DNA of 64,000 bases from Pseudarthrobacter defluvii (GCF_030816725.1 NZ_JAUSYG010000001.1:2790001-2854000), one strand, 5' to 3'. Shown: positions 41,492 through 50,210, counted from the first letter of the stretch. The notes: generated by a model not told the origin, from the letters alone. Made by a program: numbers and translations.

Positions 41492-42409
41492 CTAATTCGA
41501 CGGCGCCCGGTCGGCAGGCTGGAGCGAGCCGTCCACGAGCTTGATGATCATGGAGCAGTCCTTGCCGGCGTCACCGGCGTCGATGAGCCGCTGGAACAGC
41601 TGCTGGACGTGTTTGCCGATCTCCAGTGGAGTGCCGGTGTCTTCTGCGGCGCTGATGGCCAGGCCGATGTCCTTGTTCGCGAGCTCGGTGGTGAAGGTGG
41701 GCGCGAAGTCGTTGTTGGAGGCGGCGGTGGGGACCACGCCCGGCACCGGGTACCAGGTGCGCAGCGCCCATGAGTCTCCCGAGGAGACCGAGGCAATGTC
41801 CCAGAAGACCTGCTTGTCCAGGCCGAGCCTGTCGGCGAGGACCGCTCCCTCTGCGGTGGAGGCAAGGTTGATGAAAAGCATCAGGTTGTTGCAGATCTTG
41901 GCCGCCTGCCCCGTGGTGGGGCCGCCGGTAGGGATGATGTTGCCGGACATGGGCCCGATGAAGCCCGCAGCGTCTTTGACGGCACCCTCTTCACCGCCCA
42001 CCATGAAGGTCAGGGTTCCGGCCTCCGCTCCGCTCATTCCGCCGGACACAGGAGCGTCCACGAAGCGGAAGCCGGCAGCAGCCGCGGCGTCGTGCAGTTC
42101 CTGTGCGGAGGCGATGTCGATGGTGGAGGAGTCAATGAGCAGCGTGCGGGTATCCGCGTGCGCCAGCACGCCGTCCTCGCCGATATACACGGCACGGGCG
42201 TGTTCACCCTTGGGCAGCATGGTGAACACCGCGTCCGCCCCGTCCACCGCTTCCGCGATGCTGGCGGCCCGCTTGACACCCCCTGCGGCAGCGGCATCCA
42301 AGGCTGCGGGGTTCAGGTCGAAACCGCGTACATCGTGCCCGGCCTTCACCAGGTTCACGGACATGTGGCCGCCCATGTTGCCCAGGCCGACCCAACCGAT
42401 TACTGCCAT
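41492..42409 (-). CDS. mmsB: 3-hydroxyisobutyrate dehydrogenase
   Basis: A 305-residue NAD-dependent enzyme oxidising 3-hydroxyisobutyrate to methylmalonate semialdehyde, the substrate of the next gene product. It has GWVGLGNMGGHMSVNLVKAGH (NAD loop), FVDAPVSGGMSGAEAGTL and catalytic Lys in GQAAKICNN. It is the first gene of the mmsB-mmsA unit. A divergent LysR gene starts 136 bp away; the shared promoter holds the TGCA elements. Confidence 0.95.
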   Translation of the reverse strand: MAVIGWVGLGNMGGHMSVNLVKAGHDVRGFDLNPAALDAAAAGGVKRAASIAEAVDGADAVFTMLPKGEHARAVYIGEDGVLAHADTRTLLIDSSTIDIASAQELHDAAAAAGFRFVDAPVSGGMSGAEAGTLTFMVGGEEGAVKDAAGFIGPMSGNIIPTGGPTTGQAAKICNNLMLFINLASTAEGAVLADRLGLDKQVFWDIASVSSGDSWALRTWYPVPGVVPTAASNNDFAPTFTTELANKDIGLAISAAEDTGTPLEIGKHVQQLFQRLIDAGDAGKDCSMIIKLVDGSLQPADRAPSN

Positions 42410-42480
42410 GCGTAAGCTCCTTTGCTTTCATCCCGGCGCTGCTGCCGGCATGCCTGTGTCTACGATCACACCCTGCTAGA

Positions 42481-42528
42481 GTGCAATCAAGGGGAAAAAT
42501 CACAGACACTCTGTGCACTGATGCACAT
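42481..42528. promoter_or_regulatory. TGCA-N4-TGCA element in the mmsB/LysR promoter
   Basis: The sequence GTGCA-CTGA-TGCAC (42513-42526) is a perfect inverted repeat, preceded by CACAGA-CAC-TCTGTG (42501-42515) and a single GTGCAAT (42481-42487). The 12-bp core TGCA-N4-TGCA followed by CAT recurs at 46180-46194 before the MFS gene. A LysR-type operator is likely. Confidence 0.6.
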
Positions 42529-42544
42529 GGAAGGAAGGGCCGGC

Positions 42545-43456
42545 GTGGACTCGAGGCGGTTGGCAAGCCCGGACGACCTGCTCATCCTGCTGACCGTCGC
42601 GCGCCTGGGCCGGTTCAACGCGGTCGCCGAAACCCTGGGAACCACCCACACCACCATTTCACGCCGGATCCTCGCCCTGGACAAGCAGCTGGGCGGCCGG
42701 ACCCTGGAACGCAGCCCGCATGGCTGGGAGCTGACGCAGCTTGGGGCTGCGGCAGTGGAAGCGGCGGAGGCGATCGAAAGCACGCTTGGCTCGCTGTCAG
42801 GCCTGATCAGCAAGGACCAGAGCACCCTTGCCGGCCTGGTCCGTGTCGCCACCACCGACGGCGTGGGAGCCGTGTTCGTCACCCCGTCGCTGGTGCGGCT
42901 CCAGCGGCAGCACCCCCAGCTGAACATCGAAATGCTGAGCGCTACCCGGAAGGTCAGCCAGAACCGGTCAGGAGTGGACCTGGAAATCGTGGTGGGCCGC
43001 GCTGATGTCACCACAGCTCAGACCATCTTCCTGAGCAACTACTACCTGCGCCTCTACGCCAGCCCCGGCTATGTGGCGCGGCATGGCCTGCCGGAAAGGC
43101 TCGACGACGTGGGGCAGCACGCGTTCGTCTCTTACGTCGAGTCGGCGCTCCAGGTGGCAGAGTTGGGCCCCCGGTGGTCAGCGCAGCTGCCGATCCCCCG
43201 GACAAGCTTCCAGGCCACCAGCGTTTTCGCGCAGGTGGAGGCCGTGCGCCGGGGCGCCGGCATCGGGCTGCTGCCCAACTTCATGGTGGCCACCGACAGC
43301 CCGGATTTCGTCCCCGTCCTGGCAGCCGATTTTGAACGCCAGCTTCCTATCTGGGCCGTTGCCCGTCCGGAATCGCTTCGGTCGGCCCGGGTACAGGCTG
43401 TGATCGCGGCGTTGCAGGACGAAGTGAAGGAGCGCTCGGCGCTGCTCGCAGGGTAA
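42545..43456 (+). CDS. LysR-family regulator of the mms/transport genes
   Basis: A 303-residue LysR-type regulator. The N-terminal HTH spans about 10-70 (VARLGRFNAVAETLGTTHTTISRRILALDKQLGGRTLERSP), followed by a substrate-binding fold with VEAVRRGAGIGLLPNFMV. GTG 42545 is chosen because GGAAGG stands 6 bp upstream; upstream in-frame ATGs are possible but lie in the TGCA element. It probably controls mmsB-mmsA and, by shared sites, the transporter/alcohol dehydrogenase operon. Confidence 0.88.
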   Translation: MDSRRLASPDDLLILLTVARLGRFNAVAETLGTTHTTISRRILALDKQLGGRTLERSPHGWELTQLGAAAVEAAEAIESTLGSLSGLISKDQSTLAGLVRVATTDGVGAVFVTPSLVRLQRQHPQLNIEMLSATRKVSQNRSGVDLEIVVGRADVTTAQTIFLSNYYLRLYASPGYVARHGLPERLDDVGQHAFVSYVESALQVAELGPRWSAQLPIPRTSFQATSVFAQVEAVRRGAGIGLLPNFMVATDSPDFVPVLAADFERQLPIWAVARPESLRSARVQAVIAALQDEVKERSALLAG

Positions 43457-43473
43457 ACCCTGCGGCCCAGCAG

Positions 43474-43509
43474 CAGGCCCGTACGCGTCAGGACCGCGTG
43501 TCGGGCCTG
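43474..43509. terminator. Hairpin between LysR and alcohol dehydrogenase genes
   Basis: Stem CAGGCCCG/CGGGCCTG continued by ACGCG/CGCGT with a bulge, loop of 7 nt, between convergent genes. No T-run, so termination is only likely. Confidence 0.55.
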
Positions 43510-43515
43510 GCAGCG

Positions 43516-44652
43516 TCAGGCCTGGAAGAGCCGCCGCACTACCTGCCCCGTCGCCAGCGCGTCCAGGCCCTCATTGATCTCGCTCAGTGGCCGGGTATCG
43601 GTGTGCAGCAGCTCAACCGGCAGTTTGCCCTCCCGCCAGTACCCGAGGTACCTGGGGATGTCCCGCGCGGGAACGGCGTCACCCATGTAGGAGCCCAGCA
43701 GCCGCTTGCCGGCCCCGGCGAACTGCAGGGCCGGCACCGTCAACTCTGCGGATGGGTGGGGCAGGCCCACGGAGACCACCGCGCCGCCCCGCGTCACCCG
43801 CTCCAGGCAGGAGGCGATCACGCCGGCGGAGCCCACCGCCTCGATCGCAACGTCCACGCCGTCGCCCGAAGCTTCTTCGATCAGCCGCCCGGCGTCGTCC
43901 GGGGTACCCACGGCGGTGGCGCCGGCGTCGCGCGCCAGCTGGTGCTTGCCCTGGTTCGGATCGATGGCGATCACACTGGCAGCCCCGGCGAGGCGGGCCG
44001 CCATCACCGCGGAGAGGCCCACCGCACCCAGGCCGAAGACTGCCACGGACTGACCGGGGATGACTGCGGCAGTGTTGAACACGGCGCCCATTCCGGTGAG
44101 CACGGCGCAACCAAACATTGCCGCCACGGTATCCGGGACGTCGTCGTCAATCACCACCACTGATTCCCGGGCGACCACCGCGTAATCAGCGAAGGCCGAG
44201 ACGCCAAGGTGATGGTTGATGCGCTCCCCCGCCGGCGTGCGCAACAATGCAGGACCGTGCAACAGGTCCCCGGATCCGTTCACCTCGGCCGCCCGGTGGC
44301 AGAGCGCGGGCCGCCCGGACGCGCAGGCCCGGCAGTGGCCGCAGCTCGGCACGAACACAAGCACCACATGGTCGCCCACCGACACCTCGGACACACCCTC
44401 GCCCAGGGACACCACCCGCCCCACCGCCTCGTGGCCCAAGGCCATCGGAAGCGGGCGGACCCGGGAGCCGTCCACCACGGAAAGGTCCGAATGGCACAGG
44501 CTCGAGTAAGTGATGGAAACTCCAAGCTCACCGGCACGGGGCTCCGGCTGCTCCAGTTCCTGCACCAGCAGTGGCCGGGACTCGGAGTAGCTGCCCGTTC
44601 CGGGGGTGTTTCCGGCGGCGGGGACGGTGGCGTACAGGACGGCGGCCTTCAT
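43516..44652 (-). CDS. Zinc-dependent alcohol dehydrogenase
   Basis: A 378-residue medium-chain dehydrogenase. Catalytic zinc ligands lie in SSLCHSDLS, GHEAVG and CAVLTG, structural zinc in SCGHCRACASGRPALC (four Cys), and NAD site VFGLGAVGLSAVMAARLAGA. It is similar to class III-like and mycothiol-dependent alcohol dehydrogenases, so formaldehyde or short alcohols are possible substrates. It starts 4 bp after the MFS stop; the two are one operon. Confidence 0.9.
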   Translation of the reverse strand: MKAAVLYATVPAAGNTPGTGSYSESRPLLVQELEQPEPRAGELGVSITYSSLCHSDLSVVDGSRVRPLPMALGHEAVGRVVSLGEGVSEVSVGDHVVLVFVPSCGHCRACASGRPALCHRAAEVNGSGDLLHGPALLRTPAGERINHHLGVSAFADYAVVARESVVVIDDDVPDTVAAMFGCAVLTGMGAVFNTAAVIPGQSVAVFGLGAVGLSAVMAARLAGAASVIAIDPNQGKHQLARDAGATAVGTPDDAGRLIEEASGDGVDVAIEAVGSAGVIASCLERVTRGGAVVSVGLPHPSAELTVPALQFAGAGKRLLGSYMGDAVPARDIPRYLGYWREGKLPVELLHTDTRPLSEINEGLDALATGQVVRRLFQA

Positions 44653-44656
44653 GGAT

Positions 44657-46039
44657 TTACTTCTTGCTGGCGGCCAGCAGGTCAGCCGTGCCCTTGGCGT
44701 CAGCGGCATCCACGTCATGCAGCGAGATGCCGCGGGTCTCCTTCAAGAAAAAGACAGCGACGGCGGTGATGGCACAGGCGATGAGCAGATAGACAGCCAC
44801 GGGGACGGAGGACTTGTAGGTGGCCAGGAGCGACGCGGCGATGATCGGAGCCAGCGAGCCAGCCACGATCGATGTCACCTGGTAGCCCAGGGAGACCCCT
44901 GAGTAGCGCATCCGGGTGGGGAACATCTCCGCCATGAGAGCGGGCTGTCCGGCGTACATGAAGGCGTGGAACACCAGGCCGATCATGATGGCGGCCAGGA
45001 TGACGAAATCGTTCTTCGTATCCATCATGGGGAAGGCGAAGAAGCCCCACGTGGCGCCCATGAGTGCGCCGGCCATGTAGACGGGTTTGCGGCCGAACCG
45101 GTCCGACAACTTGCCCACCATGGGGACCACCGAGAAGTGGACGGCGTGGGCCAGGAGCAGCAGGAGGAGGATGCGGGTGGTGTCCGCCTGCACCACGGTC
45201 TTCAGGTACGTGATGGAGAAGGTCACCACCAGGTAGTACAGGATGTTCTCCGCGAAGCGCAGGCCCATGGCGGTGAAGACGCCGCGCGGGTAGCGGCGGA
45301 AGACCTCGGCCACGCCGTAGCCCTTGTGGCCGGCTTCGACCTCTCTGCGCGCCTCCAGGAAGATGGGGGCGTCGTTGACCTTGGTGCGGATGTAGTAGCC
45401 GATCAGGACGATCACCGCCGACAGCCAGAAAGCCACGCGCCAGCCCCACCCGAGGAATGCTTCCTGGGTCAGCGTGGAGGACAGGACGAACAGCACGGCC
45501 GTGGCCAGCAGGTTCCCCAGCGGCACGGCAGACTGCGGCCAGCTGGCCCAGAAGCCGCGGGACTTGCTGGGGCTGTGCTCTGCCACGAGGAGGACGGCGC
45601 CGCCCCATTCGCCGCCAACGGCGAAGCCCTGGGCGAAGCGGAGGACGACCAGCAGCGCGGGAGCCCAGTAGCCGATCTGCCCGAACGTGGGCAGGCAGCC
45701 CATGAGGAAGGTGGAGACTCCCACCAGGATGATGCTGAGCTGCAGCAGCTGCTTGCGGCCGAACTTGTCGCCGAAGTGGCCAAAGACGATGCCGCCGATG
45801 GGGCGGGCGACGAAGCCGACGGCATAGGTGAGGAAGGCGGCGATGATGCCGTCCAGTTCTGTGCCGGCATTGGGGAAGAATGCCTTCCCGAACACCAGGG
45901 TGGCTGCTGATGCGTAGAGGAAGAACTCGTACCACTCCACGACAGTGCCGGCCATGGAGGCCGTCACCACCTTCTTCAGGCCTGATGCCTTGACGTCGGT
46001 TTCCTCAGTGCGCCTCGCGGCGGGGCGTTCCGTACTCAT
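44657..46039 (-). CDS. MHS-family MFS transporter
   Basis: A 460-residue twelve-helix transporter of the metabolite:H+ symporter group. Typical segments: MAGTVVEWYEFFLYASAATLVFGKAFFP, VGFVARPIGGIVFGHFGDKFGRK (MFS loop) and RFAQGFAVGGEWGGAVLL. Substrates of this group include shikimate, proline betaine, citrate and alpha-ketoglutarate. ATG 46039 has AAGGAG 6 bp upstream. Four TGCA units lie about 130-160 bp upstream. Confidence 0.92.
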   Translation of the reverse strand: MSTERPAARRTEETDVKASGLKKVVTASMAGTVVEWYEFFLYASAATLVFGKAFFPNAGTELDGIIAAFLTYAVGFVARPIGGIVFGHFGDKFGRKQLLQLSIILVGVSTFLMGCLPTFGQIGYWAPALLVVLRFAQGFAVGGEWGGAVLLVAEHSPSKSRGFWASWPQSAVPLGNLLATAVLFVLSSTLTQEAFLGWGWRVAFWLSAVIVLIGYYIRTKVNDAPIFLEARREVEAGHKGYGVAEVFRRYPRGVFTAMGLRFAENILYYLVVTFSITYLKTVVQADTTRILLLLLLAHAVHFSVVPMVGKLSDRFGRKPVYMAGALMGATWGFFAFPMMDTKNDFVILAAIMIGLVFHAFMYAGQPALMAEMFPTRMRYSGVSLGYQVTSIVAGSLAPIIAASLLATYKSSVPVAVYLLIACAITAVAVFFLKETRGISLHDVDAADAKGTADLLAASKK

Positions 46040-46166
46040 GCGAACTCCTTCGGCGTCGTCGTCGACACCACGGGGACCAGTCGATGGCAGCCGGGTGTGA
46101 TGCACACCACGAAAGCCGGATTCGATGAGTATGGTCTGCCTGCGGCGCAACCTCAACGCCCATTAG

Positions 46167-46199
46167 TGCAGAACGCATCTGCAGTAATGCACATTGCAC
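46167..46199. promoter_or_regulatory. TGCA cluster upstream of the MFS/alcohol dehydrogenase operon
   Basis: Four TGCA units (46167, 46180, 46188, 46195) in 33 bp. The pair at 46180-46191 forms TGCA-GTAA-TGCA followed by CAT, nearly the same as the mmsB/LysR promoter element. Probably a regulator binding region for the MFS gene starting at 46039. Confidence 0.55.
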
Positions 46200-46231
46200 C
46201 CGCCGCTTGGGCTCGCCTGCACCTGGAGTGC

Positions 46232-47347
46232 CTACGCCAGGAAGGTGCCCCGGAGCTGGCCGCCCAGCTGCCCGATTTCGGTCAGGAACCCGTCGTGGCC
46301 GATGGGCGCCTGGATGACGTGGACGTCAACCTCGCCGGGCAGGGCCTGCGCCAGTTCGCGGGACTGAGCCGGGAAGTAGAGCCGGTCGGAGTCGACGGCG
46401 GCCACGAGGAACCGTGCCGTGGACCTGGCCAGGGTTTCGGCCAGGGTCCCCCGGCCCCGGCAGATGTCATGGCTCATCAGTGCCTCGGTCAGGGCGATGT
46501 AGCTGTTGGCGTCAAAGCGCTTCACAAGCTTGTTGCCCTGGTGGTCCAGGTAGCTCTCCACTTGGTAGCGGCCGCGGGTTGCGAGCACTTCCCCCTGGAA
46601 GGGCGACTCGGGTGCCTGGGGCGCCCGGCCGAACCGGCCCTCGAGTTCGGCGGCGGACCGGTAGGTGATGTGGGCAATGCGCCGGGCGAGTGCCAGCCCG
46701 TCTTCCGGACACGGACCGCCGTAGTAATCTCCACCATTGAAGTTGGGGTCCTGCCGGATGGCCAGCGTCTGGGCCTGCGCGAAGGCAATCTGTTCGGCCG
46801 TGCTGGCGGCTCCTACCGCGATGACGGCGCAGCGCTGCACCCTCTCCGGGTATGTCACCGCCCATTCCAGGGCGCGGGCGCCGCCCATGGATCCGCCGAG
46901 GACGGCGAACCAGCTCTTGATGCCCAGCTGGTCCGCGAGCCTTGCCTCGGCCACGGTGCTGTCACGCAGCGTGACCAGGGGAAACCGGGAGCCCCAGGGC
47001 TTTCCGTCCGGCGCGGGCGATGACGGGCCGGTGGATCCGTAGCAGCCGCCAACGATGTTGATGGACACCACGAAAAACTTGTCCGTATCCACCGGCGCAC
47101 CGGGGCCTGCAAGTTGTTCCCACCAGCCTTCTTCGTCGGTGTCGCCGCGGGTCACATGGGTGCTGCCCGTCAGCGCATGCTCGATCAGGACGGCATTGCT
47201 GGCGTCCGCGTTGAGCGTCCCCCAGGTTTCGTAGGCCAGGGTGACGTCAGGGAGGTGTCCCCCGGCTTCGAGTTCCAGTCCCCCGATGGAGGCGTAGCGG
47301 ACGATTCCGTGCTCGGGGATAGTGGTTGGGGCGGCGGTAACCGTCAT
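46232..47347 (-). CDS. metX: Homoserine O-acetyltransferase
   Basis: A 371-residue alpha/beta-hydrolase-fold acyltransferase that activates homoserine with acetyl-CoA for methionine synthesis. Nucleophile S153 in LGGSMGGARALEW, Asp in AVDSDRLYFP, His in PIGHDGFLTE; also ALTGSTHV near the oxyanion hole and SINIVGGCYGSTGP. ATG 47347 has AGAGG upstream. It sits 47 bp behind its own SAM-IV riboswitch, so high SAM should reduce expression. It does not share a promoter with metY, which has a second riboswitch. Confidence 0.96.
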   Translation of the reverse strand: MTVTAAPTTIPEHGIVRYASIGGLELEAGGHLPDVTLAYETWGTLNADASNAVLIEHALTGSTHVTRGDTDEEGWWEQLAGPGAPVDTDKFFVVSINIVGGCYGSTGPSSPAPDGKPWGSRFPLVTLRDSTVAEARLADQLGIKSWFAVLGGSMGGARALEWAVTYPERVQRCAVIAVGAASTAEQIAFAQAQTLAIRQDPNFNGGDYYGGPCPEDGLALARRIAHITYRSAAELEGRFGRAPQAPESPFQGEVLATRGRYQVESYLDHQGNKLVKRFDANSYIALTEALMSHDICRGRGTLAETLARSTARFLVAAVDSDRLYFPAQSRELAQALPGEVDVHVIQAPIGHDGFLTEIGQLGGQLRGTFLA

Positions 47348-47394
47348 GGCAAGACCTCTTCTACGCGCTTGCCCGCCGTCAATTGACCGGCAGG

Positions 47395-47478
47395 CCAGGT
47401 CCTCACCCGGGGCACCCCACCGCGGATGGAGGGTTGCCGGCCAGCAAGCCGGGGCTGTCACTGGCACTCATGACCTGG
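47395..47478 (-). ncRNA. SAM-IV riboswitch in the metX leader
   Basis: On the minus strand: P1 arms CCAGGTC and GACCTGG, GTCATGAGTGCCAG, the core CCGGCTTGCTGGCCGGCAACC and the GGTGGGGTGCCCCGGGTGAGG part match the SAM-IV class known from actinobacteria. A palindromic GTCAATTGAC follows near the ribosome binding site and may form the expression platform. Confidence 0.93.
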
Positions 47479-47482
47479 ATCG

Positions 47483-47488
47483 AGTGTA
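47483..47488 (-). promoter_or_regulatory. Probable -10 element for the metX riboswitch transcript
   Basis: On the minus strand TACACT lies 4 bp before P1 of the riboswitch, so the transcript should begin at or near the riboswitch 5' end. A -35 element was not clear. The metY copy has a similar TAGACT at the same distance. Confidence 0.55.
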
Positions 47489-47594
47489 CGAAACACCACC
47501 CGGTCCAGGCCAAGAGTGTGACCGGTTGTGACTTCCCGGCTTGCTGCGCGCCCTGCCCTGCCCGCCGAAGTTGCGGCCCGGCGTCGTTCTTCTG

Positions 47595-48911
47595 CTACGC
47601 GCCCTTGGCGGCGCGGAAGCCTGCTTCCAGGTCGGCGAGGATGTCGTCGACGTGTTCCAACCCCACGGAAAGCCGGACCAGCCCCGGATTAACGCCGGCC
47701 ACCACCTGCTGCTCCGGCGAGAGCTGGCTGTGCGTGGTCGACGCCGGGTGGATGACCAGCGAGCGGACGTCACCGATGTTGGCAACATGGGAGTGCAGCT
47801 CAAGGGCATCGACAAAGCGTTTGCCCGCCTCCGCCCCACCGGCCAGGTTGAAGGCGACGACGGCGCCCGTCCCCTTGGGCCCGTACTTGCGGCCACGCTC
47901 GTACCACGGGCTGGACGGCAGCCCGGCGTAGGCGACGGACTCGACGTCGTCCCTTGCCTCAAGCCAGGCCGCCACTTTGGTGGCGTTGGCAACGTGGCGC
48001 TCAACCCGCAGGCTCAAGGTCTCCAGGCCCTGGGCGATCAGGAAGGCGTTGAAGGGCGAAACCGCAGAACCGAGGTCGCGCAGCAACTGGACGCGCGCCT
48101 TGAGGATGTAGGAGAGGTTGGCCCCAAGTGCACCTCCTTCGCCGAGGTCCCGGGCGTAGACAAGGCCGTTGTAGGTGGGGTCCGGCGTGTTGAAGCCGGG
48201 GAACCGTTCGGGGTCCTTGCTGAAATCGAACTTCCCGGAATCAACGATGACGCCGGCAATGGCTGAACCGTGGCCGCCCAGGTACTTGGTGGCGGAGTGG
48301 ATTACGATGTCTGCTCCCCACTCCAGCGGGCGGATCAGGTAGGGGGTGGAGAGCGTGTTGTCCACAATGAGGGGGACGCCGGCCTGGTGCGCCACCTCGG
48401 AGATGCCCTCGATGTCCAGGACGTCCTGCCGCGGGTTGGATACCACTTCGCCGAAGAAGAGCTTGGTGTTGGGCTGGACGGCGCCGCGCCACTGGTCCAG
48501 GTTGTCGGGGTCGTCCACGAACGTCACGGAGATGCCGAACTTCTTCAGCGTGTGGGCGAACAGGTTATAGGTGCCGCCGTACAGGCTGGGGCTGGCCACA
48601 ATGTGGTCCCCCGCTTCCGCGATGTTCAGCACCGCAAACGTCTCTGCGGCCTGCCCGGAGCTCAGCAGCAAGGCCGCCAGGCCGCCTTCAAGGCTGGCGA
48701 TCCGCTGTTCAACCGCGTCCTGTGTCGGGTTGCCGATCCGGGTGTAAATGGGAGCCAGTTCGGTCAGGGCGAAGCGGTTCGCGGCGCTCTCAGCCGAAGG
48801 GAACACGAAGGACGTGGTCTGGTAGATGGGCAGCGCGCGGGCCCCCGTGGCACTGTCCGCTTCCTGGCCCGCGTGGATCTGGCGGGTTTCGAAGGACCAT
48901 CCGTTGGACAT
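47595..48911 (-). CDS. metY: O-acetylhomoserine sulfhydrylase
   Basis: A 438-residue PLP enzyme making homocysteine from O-acetylhomoserine and sulfide, the step after MetX. PLP Lys is K209 in HSATKYLGGHG. Substrate-side segments SLEGGLAALLLSSGQAAETFA and GFNTPDPTYNGLVYARD fit the Cys/Met-metabolism family of the large OAHS type. ATG 48911 is chosen as AAGGAG lies 6 bp upstream; an ATG six codons before it is possible. A separate SAM-IV riboswitch lies upstream. Confidence 0.96.
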   Translation of the reverse strand: MSNGWSFETRQIHAGQEADSATGARALPIYQTTSFVFPSAESAANRFALTELAPIYTRIGNPTQDAVEQRIASLEGGLAALLLSSGQAAETFAVLNIAEAGDHIVASPSLYGGTYNLFAHTLKKFGISVTFVDDPDNLDQWRGAVQPNTKLFFGEVVSNPRQDVLDIEGISEVAHQAGVPLIVDNTLSTPYLIRPLEWGADIVIHSATKYLGGHGSAIAGVIVDSGKFDFSKDPERFPGFNTPDPTYNGLVYARDLGEGGALGANLSYILKARVQLLRDLGSAVSPFNAFLIAQGLETLSLRVERHVANATKVAAWLEARDDVESVAYAGLPSSPWYERGRKYGPKGTGAVVAFNLAGGAEAGKRFVDALELHSHVANIGDVRSLVIHPASTTHSQLSPEQQVVAGVNPGLVRLSVGLEHVDDILADLEAGFRAAKGA

Positions 48912-48988
48912 CCAAATCTCCTTTGACATGGGCCCGGCATGCTTCGAGCAGTACGGGCCGCGCTTGCTTTCCGGCTCCTGCCGGACAG

Positions 48989-49072
48989 CCAGGTCCTCAC
49001 CCGGGGCACCCCACCGCGGATGGAGGGTTGCCGGCCAGCGAGCCGGGCTTGGCGCTGGCACTCATGACCTGC
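48989..49072 (-). ncRNA. SAM-IV riboswitch in the metY leader
   Basis: Nearly the same sequence as the element upstream of metX: GGTCATGAGTGCCAG, then CTGGCCGGCAACCCTCC and GTGGGGTGCCCCGGGTGAGG, closed by P1 CAGGTC/GACCTG. Differences occur mainly in the outer stem and the loop after GCCAG. It matches the SAM-IV class. Confidence 0.93.
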
Positions 49073-49076
49073 GCCC

Positions 49077-49082
49077 AGTCTA
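49077..49082 (-). promoter_or_regulatory. Probable -10 element for the metY riboswitch transcript
   Basis: TAGACT on the minus strand, 4-5 bp before the riboswitch, the same distance as the TACACT of the metX copy. Confidence 0.55.
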
Positions 49083-49170
49083 GGAAGGGGTGGATTACCA
49101 AGAACAGCATTATGACGAACATGGTCTTTTTTGCGGTCTCGTTATTCCCTTTGACGGGCCGCATTTCCAG

Positions 49171-49184
49171 TAAGGGTACCCTTA
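49171..49184. promoter_or_regulatory. Perfect 14-bp palindrome in the VOC gene promoter
   Basis: TAAGGGTACCCTTA (49171-49184), 36 bp before the VOC start and 15 bp after TTGACG (49151-49156). It overlaps the expected -10 region, so it may be an operator of the VOC gene or of the opposite metY transcript. The binding protein is unknown. Confidence 0.6.
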
Positions 49185-49220
49185 GCTGAGAGCCGCATCA
49201 CAAAGTGCCAAGATGTTCGC

Positions 49221-49859
49221 ATGCGCATGGATCACGTCTCTTACGCCTGTGAACACGATGGCCTCGCGGCCACTACCGAACGTATTGCAACTGCCCTCGG
49301 CGTTGAGGCAGTGAAGGGTGGCGTACACCCCCGCTTCGGAACCCGAAATATGATCATTCCGCTCGCCGGGCACAAGTACCTCGAAGTTGTCGAGGTCCTG
49401 GACCACCCGGCATCGGACAAGGCACCCTTCGGGCAGGCAGTGCGTGCCCGTTCCGCTGCCGGTGGCGGGTGGATGGGCTGGTGCGTCGAAGTGGACGACC
49501 TCGCCCCCTTCGAGGAACGCCTGGGCCGCGCCGCCGTGAACGGCAACCGCAAGTTCCCGGACGGCCGCGAGCTGGTCTGGAAGCAGATTGGCATCCTGGG
49601 CCTCATCGCCGATCCCCAGGTGCCGTACATGCTCAAGTGGGAGGGCGATCCCTCGCTCCACCCGTCCAATGCGTACGAGAGCAACCTCAAGATGAGCTGC
49701 CTGACCATCGCCGGTTCCGCCTCGCGCGTCACCGAGTGGCTGGGTGAGCCGGTGGAGAAGCCGCTCGAGGACGTTGCGGTCGAATGGGTTGCCCCGCACG
49801 GGACCCCGGGCATCCTCTCGGTCACCTTTGAGAGCGCCAACGGAGCCGTTACTATCTGA
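49221..49859 (+). CDS. VOC/glyoxalase-like domain protein
   Basis: A 212-residue protein starting MRMDHVSYAC. The first half is a glyoxalase-like (VOC) fold: HVSYACEHDGLAATTERIATALG, GTRNMIIPLAGHKYLEVVEVLD. It probably belongs to the 'glyoxalase-like domain 3' group, whose members are metal-binding enzymes of unknown substrate. It is a single gene followed by a strong terminator. Confidence 0.85.
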   Translation: MRMDHVSYACEHDGLAATTERIATALGVEAVKGGVHPRFGTRNMIIPLAGHKYLEVVEVLDHPASDKAPFGQAVRARSAAGGGWMGWCVEVDDLAPFEERLGRAAVNGNRKFPDGRELVWKQIGILGLIADPQVPYMLKWEGDPSLHPSNAYESNLKMSCLTIAGSASRVTEWLGEPVEKPLEDVAVEWVAPHGTPGILSVTFESANGAVTI

Positions 49860-49918
49860 CGCTCCTCCCTAGTCCCTTATCGGGATATGGGTGCGCCGGG
49901 CGTTATACCCGGACCAGC

Positions 49919-49970
49919 TTCGGCCGCCATGAGGTGGTGACAACGGCGTCACCACCTCATGGCGGCCGAA
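49919..49970 (+). terminator. Terminator after the VOC gene
   Basis: A perfect 23-bp stem (49919-49941 with 49948-49970), 6-nt loop, followed by TTCTTTT. This is one of the strongest hairpins in the window. Confidence 0.93.
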
Positions 49971-50210
49971 TTCTTTTAAGTGGCGCCTGCTTTTGAGTCA
50001 GCGAGGGCCGCTCATCCTTCTGCGCCACACATGCTCCTTTGCGCGTCTGACACCTGGGCTGCGAAAGGGAACCTCAGCAGCGAAAATGCTTACGACGGCG
50101 GCATCTTGGCTGGGCGCGCTGCCTCACCCACGCGGAGACTGACCCAGGCGTCCTGGCGGCTGGTTCAGCTGGCACATAAGAATGTCAGTGGCTCGCTGGA
50201 TGATTCTCTT

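Noticed and set aside
47393-49072. Near-identical 84-bp repeats considered as a mobile element
   Set aside because: The sequences match SAM-IV riboswitch structure and stand before metX and metY.
49171-49184. Iron (DtxR/IdeR) box reading of the TAAGGGTACCCTTA palindrome
   Set aside because: Half-site spacing differs from the 19-bp DtxR/IdeR consensus.
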